Part shown: piece by piece, positions 54,425 to 64,000 of the stretch
Layout: the number at the start of each line of letters is the position of its first letter
How positions within the stretch are numbered: position 1 is the stretch's first letter
Assembly: GCF_003477705.1 (NCBI RefSeq)
Contig: NZ_QUDV01000001.1
Span: 744,001-808,000, forward strand
Source: Dorea sp. AF36-15AT
GTDB taxonomy: Bacteria; Bacillota; Clostridia; Lachnospirales; Lachnospiraceae
Length of the DNA: 64,000 nucleotides
Reading direction: 5' to 3'
Notes under the pieces: generated by a model
Seen by the model: only the letters and a program-made list of their open reading frames with translations
What the model was told of the DNA's origin: nothing
The model's database searches: none
Made by a program: the position numbers and the translations under genes

Positions 54425-54557
54425 TATTCAAGTCGAACGTCCGTGAGACTTGGCGCGTGATTCTGGTCAGCGAAGCTGACATATTCTTATCAGAATCACT
54501 GCGCATCCTCGCGGAGCGTTTATCTCAGTCGGAGATTAGACTCCCACTGAGATAAAC
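54425..54557. repeat. Structured intergenic repeat element
   Basis: A 133-bp block of nested palindromes: AAGTC/GACTT (54430-54451), GCGCGTGATTCTG paired with CAGAATCACTGCGC (54453-54504) enclosing GTCAGC/GCTGAC, and GTTTATCTCAGT paired with ACTGAGATAAAC (54518-54557) enclosing GGAG/CTCC. Its left end is repeated exactly at 726-743. It has no coding sense and looks like a REP/MITE-like family. Confidence 0.75.
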
Positions 54558-54562
54558 AAAAC

Positions 54563-54590
54563 GGCAGCACAGATTATTCTCTGTACTGCC
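54563..54590 (-). terminator. Terminator of ilvA
   Basis: GGCAG-C-ACAG pairs with CTGT-A-CTGCC around an 8-nt loop; GTTTTG follows on the minus strand. Confidence 0.8.
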
Positions 54591-54638
54591 ACTTTTACCA
54601 TACTATATTCACTGATACAGATATGTTGAGTTGTTATC

Positions 54639-55850
54639 CTATAATGTCGCATCAATCTCGTGCGGTTTCAGGCCTTCTTTTTCCAATGCCGCAAGTATTT
54701 CTTTCTTGTGCCCGGTTCCAAATGCTTCCATCGTAATCCGAAGCTCTACTGCCGCATGGCGGTTGGTAGATACGAACTGATTATGCTCCAGCTTGATTAC
54801 ATTTCCTTTTGCTGCTGCAATGATAGATGCTACCCTGGCAAGCTCACCTGGCTTATCCGGAAGCTGTACTGCTACAGAGAAGATACGGTCTCTCTGGATC
54901 AGTCCAAGCTGTACGATAGAGGACATTGTGATCACATCCATATTACCACCACTGAGGATCGCAACTGCTTTCTTACCCTTCAGATCTAACTGTTTCAACG
55001 CTGCCACACTTAAGAGTCCGGAGTTCTCTACAACCATCTTATGGTTTTCTACCATATCAAGGAAAGCGGTTACCAGTTCATGATCTTCCACCAACAGAAT
55101 ATCATCTACATTCTCCTGTACATACGGCAGATTCTTATCGCCAACTTTCTTAACAGCAGTACCGTCTGCAATAGTGTCTGCACTGTCAAGTTCTACAGGT
55201 TCTCCGGCTTTTAACGCTGCTGTCATGCTGGCTGCATTTGCAGGCTCCACACCAATCACCTTAATCTTCGGATTCAGCATCTTAGCAAGCGTAGATACAC
55301 CTGTGATCAGACCGCCACCACCGATTGGTGCCAGAATATAATCAACAGTCGGAAGTTCCTGAATAATCTCCATGGTAATGGATCCCTGTCCGGTAGCCAC
55401 ATCCAGATCATTAAATGGATGTACAAAGGTGTATCCTTCTTCTTCGGCAAGCTTCATAGCATATGCACACGCATCATCGTATACATCTCCATGCAAAATG
55501 ACCTCTGCGCCATAGCTCTTGGTACGGTTAACCTTGATCAGTGGTGTGACTGTCGGCATTACCACGATTGCCTTGCAGCCGAATTTCTGTGCTGCATATG
55601 CCACGCCCTGCGCATGGTTTCCTGCAGATGCCGTGATCAGTCCGCGGTTTCTCTCTTCTTCTGTCAGGGTACTGATCTTATAGTAAGCACCACGCACCTT
55701 GTATGCACCTGTAAACTGCATATTTTCCGGCTTCAGATAAATCTTGCCTCCGGTCTGTTCACTCAGATATTCACTGTATAACAGCTTGGTAGGATTGGTT
55801 ACCTTTTTGACCACCTCACTGGCCTCTTCAAACTTCTCTAATGTCAGCAT
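54639..55850 (-). CDS. ilvA: Threonine ammonia-lyase
   Basis: 403 residues. PLP Lys in TGAYKVRGAYYK, SAGNHAQGVA, GGGGLITG, and a C-terminal ACT regulatory domain (about 330-403). Deaminates threonine to 2-oxobutyrate; the single ACT and length match the TdcB/short IlvA group. Whether it is biosynthetic or catabolic cannot be told. GGAGG before the ATG; close behind ftsY. Confidence 0.93.
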   Translation of the reverse strand: MLTLEKFEEASEVVKKVTNPTKLLYSEYLSEQTGGKIYLKPENMQFTGAYKVRGAYYKISTLTEEERNRGLITASAGNHAQGVAYAAQKFGCKAIVVMPTVTPLIKVNRTKSYGAEVILHGDVYDDACAYAMKLAEEEGYTFVHPFNDLDVATGQGSITMEIIQELPTVDYILAPIGGGGLITGVSTLAKMLNPKIKVIGVEPANAASMTAALKAGEPVELDSADTIADGTAVKKVGDKNLPYVQENVDDILLVEDHELVTAFLDMVENHKMVVENSGLLSVAALKQLDLKGKKAVAILSGGNMDVITMSSIVQLGLIQRDRIFSVAVQLPDKPGELARVASIIAAAKGNVIKLEHNQFVSTNRHAAVELRITMEAFGTGHKKEILAALEKEGLKPHEIDATL

Positions 55851-55912
55851 AGTTTCCTCCTCGTTCGTATGTCTGTTCCGCCATCTGTTCTGTATCTTAT
55901 TATTTTAAATGT

Positions 55913-56860
55913 CTATTCCTCTTCACCATCTTCCTCTTCCGGGGTAAACAATGCTTTTACAAACTGATCCGGGTCAAATCTCTGCAGATCTTCCATCTTC
56001 TCGCCTACACCGATGTATTTGACCGGAATACCAAGCTCAGCCTGTACAGCTACAGCGATACCTCCCTTAGCTGTTCCATCCATCTTGGTAAGAATGATAC
56101 CGGTAATGTCTGCAACTTCTTTAAATTCTTTTGCCTGCTGCAACGCATTCTGACCAGTCGTCGCATCCAGTACAACCAGCGTCTCGCGGCATGCTTCCGG
56201 ATATTCACGGTCGATGATACGGTTCATCTTACGCAGCTCTTCCATCAGATTCTTTTTATTGTGCAGTCTTCCGGCAGTATCGCACAGCAGAATATCCGCA
56301 TGTCTCGCTTTGGCTGCCGCTACCGCATCATATACAACTGCAGCCGGATCAGAGCCTTCCTGTCCTCCGATCAGTTCTGCATGTGCGCGGTCTGCCCATT
56401 CCTTTAACTGCTCACCTGCAGCAGCACGAAAAGTATCTGCAGCAGCCACGATAACACGCTTACCCTGTGCATGATACTGTCCTGCCAACTTACCGATCGT
56501 AGTCGTCTTACCGACACCGTTAACTCCGACTACCATAATTACCGGATTCATTTCCTCAAATTCATATTCTACCGCGCCTACGCTCATCTGATCTCTGATA
56601 CTCTCAATCAGCAGTTCACGGCAGTCTGCCGGATTTTTGATGTGACGTTCTTTGACCTTTTCCTTCAGGTCATCCAGAATATCATAGGTCGCTGTCACGC
56701 CAAGGTCTCCCATGATCATAACCTCTTCCAGCTCTTCATAAAAATCATCGTCAATGGAAGAGAACCCGCCAAATACGCTGTCCATTCCGGATACGATATT
56801 ATCTCTGGTCTTATTAAGTCCTTCTACCAGACGTCCAAAAAAACCTTTTTCTTCTGACAT
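55913..56860 (-). CDS. ftsY: Signal recognition particle receptor FtsY
   Basis: 315 residues, a short A domain with NG core: GVNGVGKTTTIGKLA, DTAGRL, TKMDGT. Docks Ffh-ribosome complexes at the membrane. 16 nt after smc, the usual rnc-smc-ftsY order. Confidence 0.98.
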   Translation of the reverse strand: MSEEKGFFGRLVEGLNKTRDNIVSGMDSVFGGFSSIDDDFYEELEEVMIMGDLGVTATYDILDDLKEKVKERHIKNPADCRELLIESIRDQMSVGAVEYEFEEMNPVIMVVGVNGVGKTTTIGKLAGQYHAQGKRVIVAAADTFRAAAGEQLKEWADRAHAELIGGQEGSDPAAVVYDAVAAAKARHADILLCDTAGRLHNKKNLMEELRKMNRIIDREYPEACRETLVVLDATTGQNALQQAKEFKEVADITGIILTKMDGTAKGGIAVAVQAELGIPVKYIGVGEKMEDLQRFDPDQFVKALFTPEEEDGEEE

Positions 56861-56876
56861 ACTTTCCTCCTGTCAA

Positions 56877-59800
56877 TTACTTATCTAATTCATCCTCCAG
56901 CAGACTTACGGATACCAGTGTGGACACACCTTTTTCCTGCATGGTGATTCCATACAGACGGTCTGCCGCTGTCATCGTACCTCGTCTGTGGGTAATTACA
57001 ATAAACTGTGTATGTTCTGTCAGCTTATGGAGATACCGGGCATATCTGGTGACATTAGAATCATCCAGCGCAGCCTCAATCTCATCCAGCAGACAGAACG
57101 GTGATGGTTTCAGGTTCTGAATAGCAAATAACAACGAGATTGCCGTCAGTGCCTTTTCCCCACCGGAAAGCTGCATCATATTCTGCAGTTTCTTGCCCGG
57201 TGGCTGCGCAATGATACGGATACCCGCTTCCAGAATATCCTCATCCTCCATCAGTTCCAGCGTGCCCTTGCCGCCGCCAAAAAGTTCTTTAAATACAAGA
57301 TCAAACTCCTTGGCAATCCGTGCAAACTGCTCGGTAAACTGTCTGCGCATCGCCTCATCCAATTCATCTATAATCTTCACCAGTGTTGCTTCTGCTTCCA
57401 CCAGATCATCATGCTGACCTTTCAAAAAATCATATCGTTCGGACAGATTCTTGAAATCTTCAATAGCATTGACATTCACCGGTCCCAGTGCTTTGATCTC
57501 ACTTTTCAGTGTCTGAATCTCTTTCTTCATCATCGCCAGATCTGTCAGATTCTCGTTGCGCAGTTCCAGAGCATGGCTATAAGTCAGCTCATACTCTTCC
57601 CACATATAATTGATCTGCTTGTCAGCAGCCTCTTCATAACTTTCCTTACGGCTTTCCAGACGGAAAATTTCTTTATCCAGATCTGACATACGTCCGGACA
57701 GATCCTCGCGTTTCTTTAGAAAAGACTTGTGACGTCTGTTCAATTCTTCGCGTTCATGAACTGATTTCTCAATCTCTGCTTCAATCTCAGCGAAAAGATC
57801 TTTGGAATCTTCAATGGTGAGTCTGATATCCTGAATCTTTTTCTCTTTCTCACGTATCTCCTGTGATGCATGATCCTGATTATTCACCAGACTTTCCTGT
57901 TCTTCCTTAAATTTGACCAGTTCTTCTTCTATACGTGCAGTATTCTCTCTGATAAAGGCTAACTGCTGTTCCAGACCGGCAGTGGCAATATGAAGACTCT
58001 CTGTCTCCTTCTGTTTGCTGCTCTCCTGTTTGCGAAGTTCTTCCAGTGCTTTCTGCCCCTCAGAAGCCTTGCGGTTAATCTCCTGCTCCATCTGTTCAGA
58101 ATCTTGTAACTCCTGTGCAATAGCTCCCTGATTATCTCCGATATCTGCAATCTGCTGATTCAGTTCCGCCGTCTCATCCTTTGCCTGCTTAGCTGCCTGC
58201 AATGCCGCCGAGATCCGTTTGGATGCCTGATCCACATTCATCTTAGCTGTATTCTGAACAACATAAGCTTCCTGCAATTCTTTCTGTACTTCATCCATAG
58301 CCGTATAACAGGCAGTTCTTCTGGCGCGGAGTGCTTCCGTCTCCAGTTCCAGCAGCTCCATGCCTTCTTTCCAGTGTGCTACACGTTTCTCAAGATCTTC
58401 AATCTCACGCCTGCGGCTTAGCAGGTTACTGGAATTACGAAATGCTCCACCAGTCATAGATCCGCCCGGATTCAACAGATCTCCTTCCAGTGTGACCAGA
58501 CGCAGGGACTGCTTATACTTTCTTGCAATCGCAATCCCACGGTCAATATTGTCTACAACCACTGTTCTTCCAAGAAGGCTTGCTGCAAGCTCCCGGTACT
58601 TTGGATCTACCTTTACCAACGTATCTGCAAGTCCGATGACACCAGTTTCTTTTAATACCTCCGGACGGTTCAGACCGCCTCTTGCTGACACGCTGGTCAA
58701 TGGCAGAAATGTCGCACGTCCATATTTATTCTTTTTCAGAAATCCGATCATTCGTTTAGCCGTGTCTTCATTATCTGTAACAATATTCTGGATACTTCCG
58801 CCAAGTGCTGTCTCGATCGCCGCTTCGTAAGCCTTTTCCACCTTTACGATATCCGCCACAACGCCAAGAAGACCCGGTTCTCTGTTACGGCACTCCATAA
58901 CCTTACGGATACTATTGCCATATCCGTCATAGCGTTCTGTGATATTGCGCAGAGATTCCAGTCTGGATCTATCTCTGTGATATGAAGTCTGGCTATTACG
59001 CAGTTCTTCGGATTTGCCCTGCATTTCCTTCTGAATCTCCGCAATCTCATCTTCATTCGCCTGATTGGATTCTGTCAGTTCAATGATCTTATCGGAAATC
59101 TCTTTCAGTTCCTGCTCATAAGACTGCAGATTCTCCTGTACAGAGCCAGCCTCGCTCTGAGAAGTCAGCAGCCTGCTCTGGATCTCTGACTTACGCACCT
59201 GAATCTGCTCTAACATCGTATCGTAACGCTGTCCTTTTGCCTGCGTAGAAGCACGGTTATTGAGTAGCTCGATCATGTCATTTTTCCAGGTTTCAATATC
59301 ATCACCAAGCTTACCGATCTGGCTCTGTAATGCAGCAAGCTTTACTTTCGATTCCGTTTCCTTTTTCTGCTGCTCAGATAACTGTTCCTGCAGTCCTCTT
59401 TCCTCTTCCTGCAGATCCTGTTTCTGAGCCTGTCTGCTCTCTATCTCCTCGCGGATTGCATTAGAACGCTGAGCGAAATGTTCATCGCTCATCTGTGCAC
59501 TGTTGATCTGCTCCTTTAACAAAGCGATCTGATTCTCCAGATTCTGTTTCAAAAGGCTTGTCTCATTCTTCTTGGACTTATAACTTTCAATGGACTCATC
59601 GATCTGTTCCATCTCTTCCTCAACAGCCTCATATTCGGTCTTCATATTGTCATAGTCCGCAGTATCCTTCTCAAGTTCACCCTTAGCAGTCTGAATCTTA
59701 TTCTCCATATCACGAATCTGCTCTTTCAGGCGTTCGCTTTCCAGAAGGAACATATTGATATCAAAGGTCTTCAAAGACTCCTTCTTTTTCAGATATTCTC

Positions 59801-60437
59801 TCGCTGTCTCTGACTGTTTTTTCAGAGGTTCCCACTGCTTCTCAAGCTCACTCAGAATATCATTGACCCGGACCAGATTCTGCCTCTCATCTTCCAGCTT
59901 CCTCAATGACATATTCTTACGGCGTTTGAACTTCACAATACCCGCTGCTTCATCAAAAAGTTCTCTTCGTTCTTCCGGCTTACCGCTTAAGATACGGTCG
60001 ATCTGTCCCTGGCCGATGATCGAATATCCCTCTTTACCAATACCGGTATCATAAAAAAGCTCATTCACATCCTTCAAACGGCAGGAATGACCATTGATCA
60101 GATATTCGCTCTCACCGGAACGATACAACTTTCTCGCTACAGTCACTTCCTCGTAATCGACCGCGAGCTGATGATCAGAATTATCCAACGTAATTGCCAC
60201 ATAAGCGTAACTTAACGGCTTGCGGTTCTCTGTTCCGGAAAAGATAACGTCCTGCATGCTGCCGCCTCGAAGCTGCTTAACTCTCTGTTCGCCAAGAACC
60301 CATCGCACGGCATCGGCAACATTACTCTTACCACTTCCATTCGGACCTACGATGCCTGTAATACCGTTATGAAAATCAAATACGATTTTATTTGCAAACG
60401 ATTTGAAGCCCTGTACTTCAATGCTTTTTAAATACAT
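56877..60437 (-). CDS. smc: Chromosome partition protein Smc
   Basis: 1186 residues, family length. Walker [10 protein letters not shown], a long coiled coil interrupted by a Gly-rich hinge (about 510-640), ABC signature LSGGEKAL, Walker [14 protein letters not shown]. Condenses and segregates the chromosome with ScpAB. ATG at 60437 follows AGGTG; a longer frame to 60464 overlaps the rnc end. Confidence 0.97.
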   Translation of the reverse strand: MYLKSIEVQGFKSFANKIVFDFHNGITGIVGPNGSGKSNVADAVRWVLGEQRVKQLRGGSMQDVIFSGTENRKPLSYAYVAITLDNSDHQLAVDYEEVTVARKLYRSGESEYLINGHSCRLKDVNELFYDTGIGKEGYSIIGQGQIDRILSGKPEERRELFDEAAGIVKFKRRKNMSLRKLEDERQNLVRVNDILSELEKQWEPLKKQSETAREYLKKKESLKTFDINMFLLESERLKEQIRDMENKIQTAKGELEKDTADYDNMKTEYEAVEEEMEQIDESIESYKSKKNETSLLKQNLENQIALLKEQINSAQMSDEHFAQRSNAIREEIESRQAQKQDLQEEERGLQEQLSEQQKKETESKVKLAALQSQIGKLGDDIETWKNDMIELLNNRASTQAKGQRYDTMLEQIQVRKSEIQSRLLTSQSEAGSVQENLQSYEQELKEISDKIIELTESNQANEDEIAEIQKEMQGKSEELRNSQTSYHRDRSRLESLRNITERYDGYGNSIRKVMECRNREPGLLGVVADIVKVEKAYEAAIETALGGSIQNIVTDNEDTAKRMIGFLKKNKYGRATFLPLTSVSARGGLNRPEVLKETGVIGLADTLVKVDPKYRELAASLLGRTVVVDNIDRGIAIARKYKQSLRLVTLEGDLLNPGGSMTGGAFRNSSNLLSRRREIEDLEKRVAHWKEGMELLELETEALRARRTACYTAMDEVQKELQEAYVVQNTAKMNVDQASKRISAALQAAKQAKDETAELNQQIADIGDNQGAIAQELQDSEQMEQEINRKASEGQKALEELRKQESSKQKETESLHIATAGLEQQLAFIRENTARIEEELVKFKEEQESLVNNQDHASQEIREKEKKIQDIRLTIEDSKDLFAEIEAEIEKSVHEREELNRRHKSFLKKREDLSGRMSDLDKEIFRLESRKESYEEAADKQINYMWEEYELTYSHALELRNENLTDLAMMKKEIQTLKSEIKALGPVNVNAIEDFKNLSERYDFLKGQHDDLVEAEATLVKIIDELDEAMRRQFTEQFARIAKEFDLVFKELFGGGKGTLELMEDEDILEAGIRIIAQPPGKKLQNMMQLSGGEKALTAISLLFAIQNLKPSPFCLLDEIEAALDDSNVTRYARYLHKLTEHTQFIVITHRRGTMTAADRLYGITMQEKGVSTLVSVSLLEDELDK

Positions 60438-60444
60438 ACAACAC

Positions 60445-61140
60445 CTACTCTTTATCCATTTCACGCAGCATCAGAATTGTCTTGTATGCCGCATCCTGCT
60501 CTGCCGCTTTCTTTGTACGGCCGCAACCGATTCCGTATTCTTTCTTGCCGATAAATACAGATACTTTGAAGGACTTATTGTGATCCGGTCCTTCCTCACC
60601 TAACAGATGATACGTCATACTTCCCGAATACTTTGCCTGTACAATCTCCTGCAGGATAGTCTTGCTATCATAAAAGAGCTTTTTATTCTCCATGTCGTTA
60701 AGCACAAATTTGTGGATGAACTCTTTTGCATTAGCAAAACCACCATCGAGGTACACTGCCCCGATCAATGCTTCCAATGCATCGGATGTTACAGAATCTC
60801 TCTTTCTTCCTCCGGTTGCATCCTCGCCCTTGCCAAGTAACAGATACTCTCCCAGATCGATCTGTTTCGCACAATACGCCAGGCTCTTTTCGCACACCAT
60901 AGCTGCACGGAGCTTCGTTAATTGCCCCTCCGGCATCTCTGTATGCTCGTGAAATAAGAAATCGCTGGATACGATCTCTAATACAGCATCTCCTAAAAAT
61001 TCCAGACGTTCATTACATTCATATTTTGGCAGATGTTTTTCATTTACATAGGAACTGTGTGTCATGGCATTCTTTAACAAATGAAACTCATCAAAATGAT
61101 ACCCAATACGTTCCTCCAATAATCCAAGTTTTTTTCTCAT
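60445..61140 (-). CDS. rnc: Ribonuclease III
   Basis: 231 residues. ERLEFLGDAVLEI signature, acidic metal-binding residues, and a C-terminal dsRNA-binding domain (GCGRTKKAAEQDAAYKTIL). Processes rRNA precursors and dsRNA. The ATG at 61140 follows GGAG; a terminator lies upstream, between acpP and rnc. Confidence 0.97.
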   Translation of the reverse strand: MRKKLGLLEERIGYHFDEFHLLKNAMTHSSYVNEKHLPKYECNERLEFLGDAVLEIVSSDFLFHEHTEMPEGQLTKLRAAMVCEKSLAYCAKQIDLGEYLLLGKGEDATGGRKRDSVTSDALEALIGAVYLDGGFANAKEFIHKFVLNDMENKKLFYDSKTILQEIVQAKYSGSMTYHLLGEEGPDHNKSFKVSVFIGKKEYGIGCGRTKKAAEQDAAYKTILMLREMDKE

Positions 61141-61157
61141 AATCTCACTCCAAACAG

Positions 61158-61181
61158 AAAAAGCCCGCAAATGGGCTTTTT
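61158..61181 (-). terminator. Terminator between acpP and rnc
   Basis: AAAAAGCCC pairs with GGGCTTTTT around a 6-nt loop; a U-run follows on the minus strand. Possibly partial, since rnc lies only 17 nt further on. Confidence 0.85.
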
Positions 61182-61191
61182 CCGACTTTCC

Positions 61192-61422
61192 CTAATTTGT
61201 AGCATTCTTAATCTGTTCTACAGCATCGCCTACTGTAACGATCTTCTCTGCTTCATCATTATCGATCTCAATATCAAAAGCGTCCTCAATGCCCATGATA
61301 ATCTGAAATACATCCAGCGAGTCCGCACCCAGATCGTTTTCAAAAGAAGAATCTTCTTTAATCTCCTTCTCATCAATGTTCATTACATCCGCAATAATTT
61401 CACGTAATTTTTCAAATTCCAT
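61192..61422 (-). CDS. acpP: Acyl carrier protein
   Basis: 76 residues, acidic. Ser 35 in GADSLDV carries 4'-phosphopantetheine. AAAGGAG before the ATG; 29 nt after plsX. Confidence 0.97.
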   Translation of the reverse strand: MEFEKLREIIADVMNIDEKEIKEDSSFENDLGADSLDVFQIIMGIEDAFDIEIDNDEAEKIVTVGDAVEQIKNATN

Positions 61423-61451
61423 AGTTCTTTTACTCCTTTCTTGTAATTAAT

Positions 61452-62474
61452 CTATTCATCGGAACGGCTTTCCGTTTGAATACATTCCATAATCTTGTCA
61501 TTGATTTTTTGTTCCTTAAATGTAATACACTGAATAATGGAATTACATACTTCCTTCGCCTTTGCACTTCCATGTGTCTTAACCACCAGACCACGAAGTC
61601 CCAGAAGCGGTGCTCCGCCGTATTCTGTCGCATCAAATGCCTTCAGCGTCTCCTTCAGTGCCGGCTTCACGAGCAGGGCACCGAGTTTACTTCTTGTCGA
61701 TGTCATCATACCGTCCTTGATCTTACTTACAAGCACTGCCCCCAGTCCTTCGTAAAGCTTCAGGATAATATTACCGGCAAATGCTTCTGATACGATCACA
61801 TCTGCATCCCCGTAAGGGATATTTCTTGCTTCGATACTTCCGGTAAAATTAATATCGGTCTGTTCCTTGAGAAGCGGGAATGTCTCTTTAACTAACGCAT
61901 TGCCCTTTTCTTCTTCTGCACCGATATTCACAATCGCTACCTTCGGGTTCTCTACACCTACCACATGTTCCATATAAATCGAACCCATCTTAGCAAACTG
62001 CACCAGATGAGACGGTCTTGCATCTACATTGGCTCCGCAGTCAATCAGCAGGGATACACCCTTCGCGGTTGGGATCAACGGTGCAAGCGGCGGACGTTCA
62101 ATACCTTTGATACGTCCTACCAGCGTCTGCCCTCCGACCAGTATCGCCCCGGAGCTTCCTGCTGATACAAATGCATCTGCTTCGCCCTTCTTTACCAGCT
62201 TCATTCCGACTACGATGGATGAATCTTTCTTCTTGCGGATTGCATTCACCGGGGGTTCTGCCGTCTCGATAACTTCGGTTGCACCAACCACCTGAATTCG
62301 TTCTTTATCATAAGAATACTTACCAAGCTCTTCCCGGACAATCTCTTCTATACCAACTAAGAGCACGGTAACATTCTGTTCTTTATTTACTGCATCCACA
62401 GCACCTTTTACCATTTCTACAGGAGCATTGTCTCCTCCCATGGCATCCAGGGCTACTCTCGTCATTTCTGCCAC
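61452..62474 (-). CDS. plsX: Phosphate acyltransferase PlsX
   Basis: 340 residues. ALDAMGGDNAP and SAGSSGAILVGGQTLVGRIKGIERPPLAPLIP-type segments identify PlsX, which makes acyl-phosphate from acyl-ACP for phospholipid synthesis. GTG start at 62472-62474, with GGAGG 8 nt upstream; an ATG three codons on is too far from it. The usual rpmF neighbour is replaced by a hydroxylase gene. Confidence 0.95.
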   Translation of the reverse strand: MAEMTRVALDAMGGDNAPVEMVKGAVDAVNKEQNVTVLLVGIEEIVREELGKYSYDKERIQVVGATEVIETAEPPVNAIRKKKDSSIVVGMKLVKKGEADAFVSAGSSGAILVGGQTLVGRIKGIERPPLAPLIPTAKGVSLLIDCGANVDARPSHLVQFAKMGSIYMEHVVGVENPKVAIVNIGAEEEKGNALVKETFPLLKEQTDINFTGSIEARNIPYGDADVIVSEAFAGNIILKLYEGLGAVLVSKIKDGMMTSTRSKLGALLVKPALKETLKAFDATEYGGAPLLGLRGLVVKTHGSAKAKEVCNSIIQCITFKEQKINDKIMECIQTESRSDE

Positions 62475-62526
62475 TTTTCTTACCTCCCTGTGCTAGGATT
62501 AATTCTACTAAACATCAGGTAAAAAA

Positions 62527-64000
62527 TCAATCATTTTTACCAAGTGCAATCTGTTCCGGAGTGATTGGCAGTTCTCTGTGCCATACTCCTGTTGCACGAT
62601 AAATAGCATGCGCAATAGCAGGTGCCGGTGTGTTGATTACAATCTCACCGATGGACTTGGCGCCGAACGGTCCGGTCGGTTCATAGCTGTGTTCAAATTC
62701 TACCTGCAGTTTTCCCATATCCAGTCTGGTCGGGAGCTTATACTGGGCGAAATTGCACTCCATTGGTCTGCCGATCCGGTTATAGGTCACATTTTCCATT
62801 AAGGTATGACCGATTCCCTGTACCAGTCCACCTTCAGTCTGGATTCTTGCAAGCGCAGGATTGATTGGGATACCACAGTCCACAACCGCCTTGTAATCCA
62901 GAATATCCACTCTGCCGGTCAGTTTGTCCAACTCGATCTCAACCATACCGACCATGTACGGCGGTGGTGATACCGGTGATGTATGCATGGCTGTAACTTC
63001 TGCACTTTCATCATTAAAGAGCTGCGATTTGGTTGCAATTTCTTCAACGCTGACTGACTGATCTGTTCCAAGCCGTTTTACCACATTTCCTTCAAACTGT
63101 ACTTCTTCTTTCGAACAATTCATCAATCCGGCAGCGATCAGTTCCATCTTATCGATTAATTTCTCACAGGCTTTTACAACAGCACCGCCTGTAATATATG
63201 TTGTCGAAGAGGCATAGGAACCAGAATCATATGGGGATGCATCCGTATCTGCTCCAAATACTGCAATCTCATCTACAGAACAGTCCAGACACTCTGCCGC
63301 CATCTGCGCCAGTATCGTATCACAGCCTGTTCCCATATCCGCCGCACCGATCATCAGATTATAAGTTCCGTCATCACTGAGTCGGATTGTAGCTGAACCC
63401 ACATCCAGGTTCGAGATACAGGAACCCTGCATTGCCATTGCCACACCAGCTGTACGGACTTTCCCATTCCCCATATCCCTTACCGGATACTTCTCTTCCC
63501 AGTTAAAAATCTGTCTACAGCGGTCCATACAGCGATCCAATGCACAGGCATTCGCCGTCTCTCCAAAATATGCAGGCATAAACATGCCTTCTTTTACCAT
63601 GTTCTGATCACGAAGTACGGTCGGATCCATATGCAATTTTTCTGCCAGTTCATTCACTGCAGATTCCAGCGCAAAAATTCCCTGCGTTGCCCCATAACCC
63701 CGGTATGCACCCGCCGCCTGAAGATTCGTATATACAACATCATAATCGAAACGGTACGCTTCCAGTGAGCCGGTATACATCGGGATTGATTTATGTCCGG
63801 ACAATCCAACCGTCGTCGGTCCATGTTCTCCATAGGCACCGGAATTAGACAATGTATAAATATCAATCGCACGAATCTTACCATTCTTATCTGCGCCCAG
63901 ACGAAGCTTGATCTCCATCTCGTGTCGCGGCGATCCTGCGATCTGTGATTCTTCTCTTGTATAGATGATCTCGGACGGACGCCCTGTCTTCCAGGTAACA
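62527..64000 (-). CDS. Xanthine dehydrogenase family molybdenum-binding subunit, C-terminal part
   Basis: About 490 residues, cut by the window edge. The frame stays open beyond the internal ATG at 63918 (RPSEIIYTREESQIAGSPRH leads into it). Substrate/Moco segments AGAYRGYGATQG, MGTGCDTILAQMAAE and FGAKSIGEI with the catalytic Glu match molybdenum hydroxylase large subunits (XdhA-like: xanthine, nicotinate or related purines). 52 nt upstream of plsX with no terminator seen. Confidence 0.88.
   Translation of the reverse strand, partial: VTWKTGRPSEIIYTREESQIAGSPRHEMEIKLRLGADKNGKIRAIDIYTLSNSGAYGEHGPTTVGLSGHKSIPMYTGSLEAYRFDYDVVYTNLQAAGAYRGYGATQGIFALESAVNELAEKLHMDPTVLRDQNMVKEGMFMPAYFGETANACALDRCMDRCRQIFNWEEKYPVRDMGNGKVRTAGVAMAMQGSCISNLDVGSATIRLSDDGTYNLMIGAADMGTGCDTILAQMAAECLDCSVDEIAVFGADTDASPYDSGSYASSTTYITGGAVVKACEKLIDKMELIAAGLMNCSKEEVQFEGNVVKRLGTDQSVSVEEIATKSQLFNDESAEVTAMHTSPVSPPPYMVGMVEIELDKLTGRVDILDYKAVVDCGIPINPALARIQTEGGLVQGIGHTLMENVTYNRIGRPMECNFAQYKLPTRLDMGKLQVEFEHSYEPTGPFGAKSIGEIVINTPAPAIAHAIYRATGVWHRELPITPEQIALGKND

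Overview
This window looks like a chromosomal segment of an anaerobic, spore-forming Lachnospiraceae-type Clostridium relative. The reasons are moderate GC, strong AGGAGG ribosome sites, sporulation proteins (SpoIIM-like, SpoVB-like), a Cys/Gly-rich clostridial small protein, Re-type citrate synthase beside a eukaryote-type NADP isocitrate dehydrogenase, and housekeeping order matching other Firmicutes. The genus cannot be fixed from the sequence alone. Most genes lie on the minus strand. No phage, insertion sequence, CRISPR array or rRNA was seen.

Layout. 1-2.5 kb: isc operon iscR-iscS-iscU-mnmA with a clear promoter and an IscR-like operator. 2.6-5.9 kb: a SpoVB-like flippase (+), then nudF-spoIIM-xerD in the Bacillus order, but the Xer protein has lost its catalytic residues. 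6-9.4 kb: rny, recX and recA with LexA boxes. 9.6-15.2 kb: a sodium:solute symporter, then patatin-topB-hexapeptide protein-C_GCAxxG_C_C protein. 15.3-22 kb: ABC-F (+), argH-asd, queH and an ABC importer without binding protein (+). 22-31.7 kb: a small unknown gene, tRNA-Thr(CGT), mscS, pgeF, yraN, rnhB, two signal peptidases around rbgA, then the ribosome/SRP operon ylxM-ffh-rpsP-khpA-rimM-trmD-rplS. 31.8-32.9 kb: Cys-rich protein and two unknown small proteins (+).

32.9-46.5 kb is the accessory region. Two adjacent, paralogous galactitol-type PTS operons are each headed by a 677/678-residue PRD regulator and carry different sugar-phosphate enzymes. The first has two class II aldolase/epimerase proteins; the second has a zinc dehydrogenase and an SDR. 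Together they look like uptake and catabolism of polyols that enters the pentose phosphate pathway; the substrates are unknown. Each operon also contains an unexplained small membrane protein.

46.6-64 kb: a dipeptidase/thioesterase/GpsA-like/HAD operon, a TruA-like protein with Glu in place of the catalytic Asp (+), Re-citrate synthase-GntR regulator-icd (glutamate branch of an incomplete TCA cycle), a structured intergenic repeat, ilvA, plsX-acpP-rnc-smc-ftsY, and the C-terminal part of a molybdenum hydroxylase running off the window. The best leads are the catalytically dead Xer protein, the Asp-to-Glu TruA, the twin PTS operons, the structured repeat, and the Cys-rich small gene cluster. 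Nothing in the window amounts to a clearly new multi-gene system.
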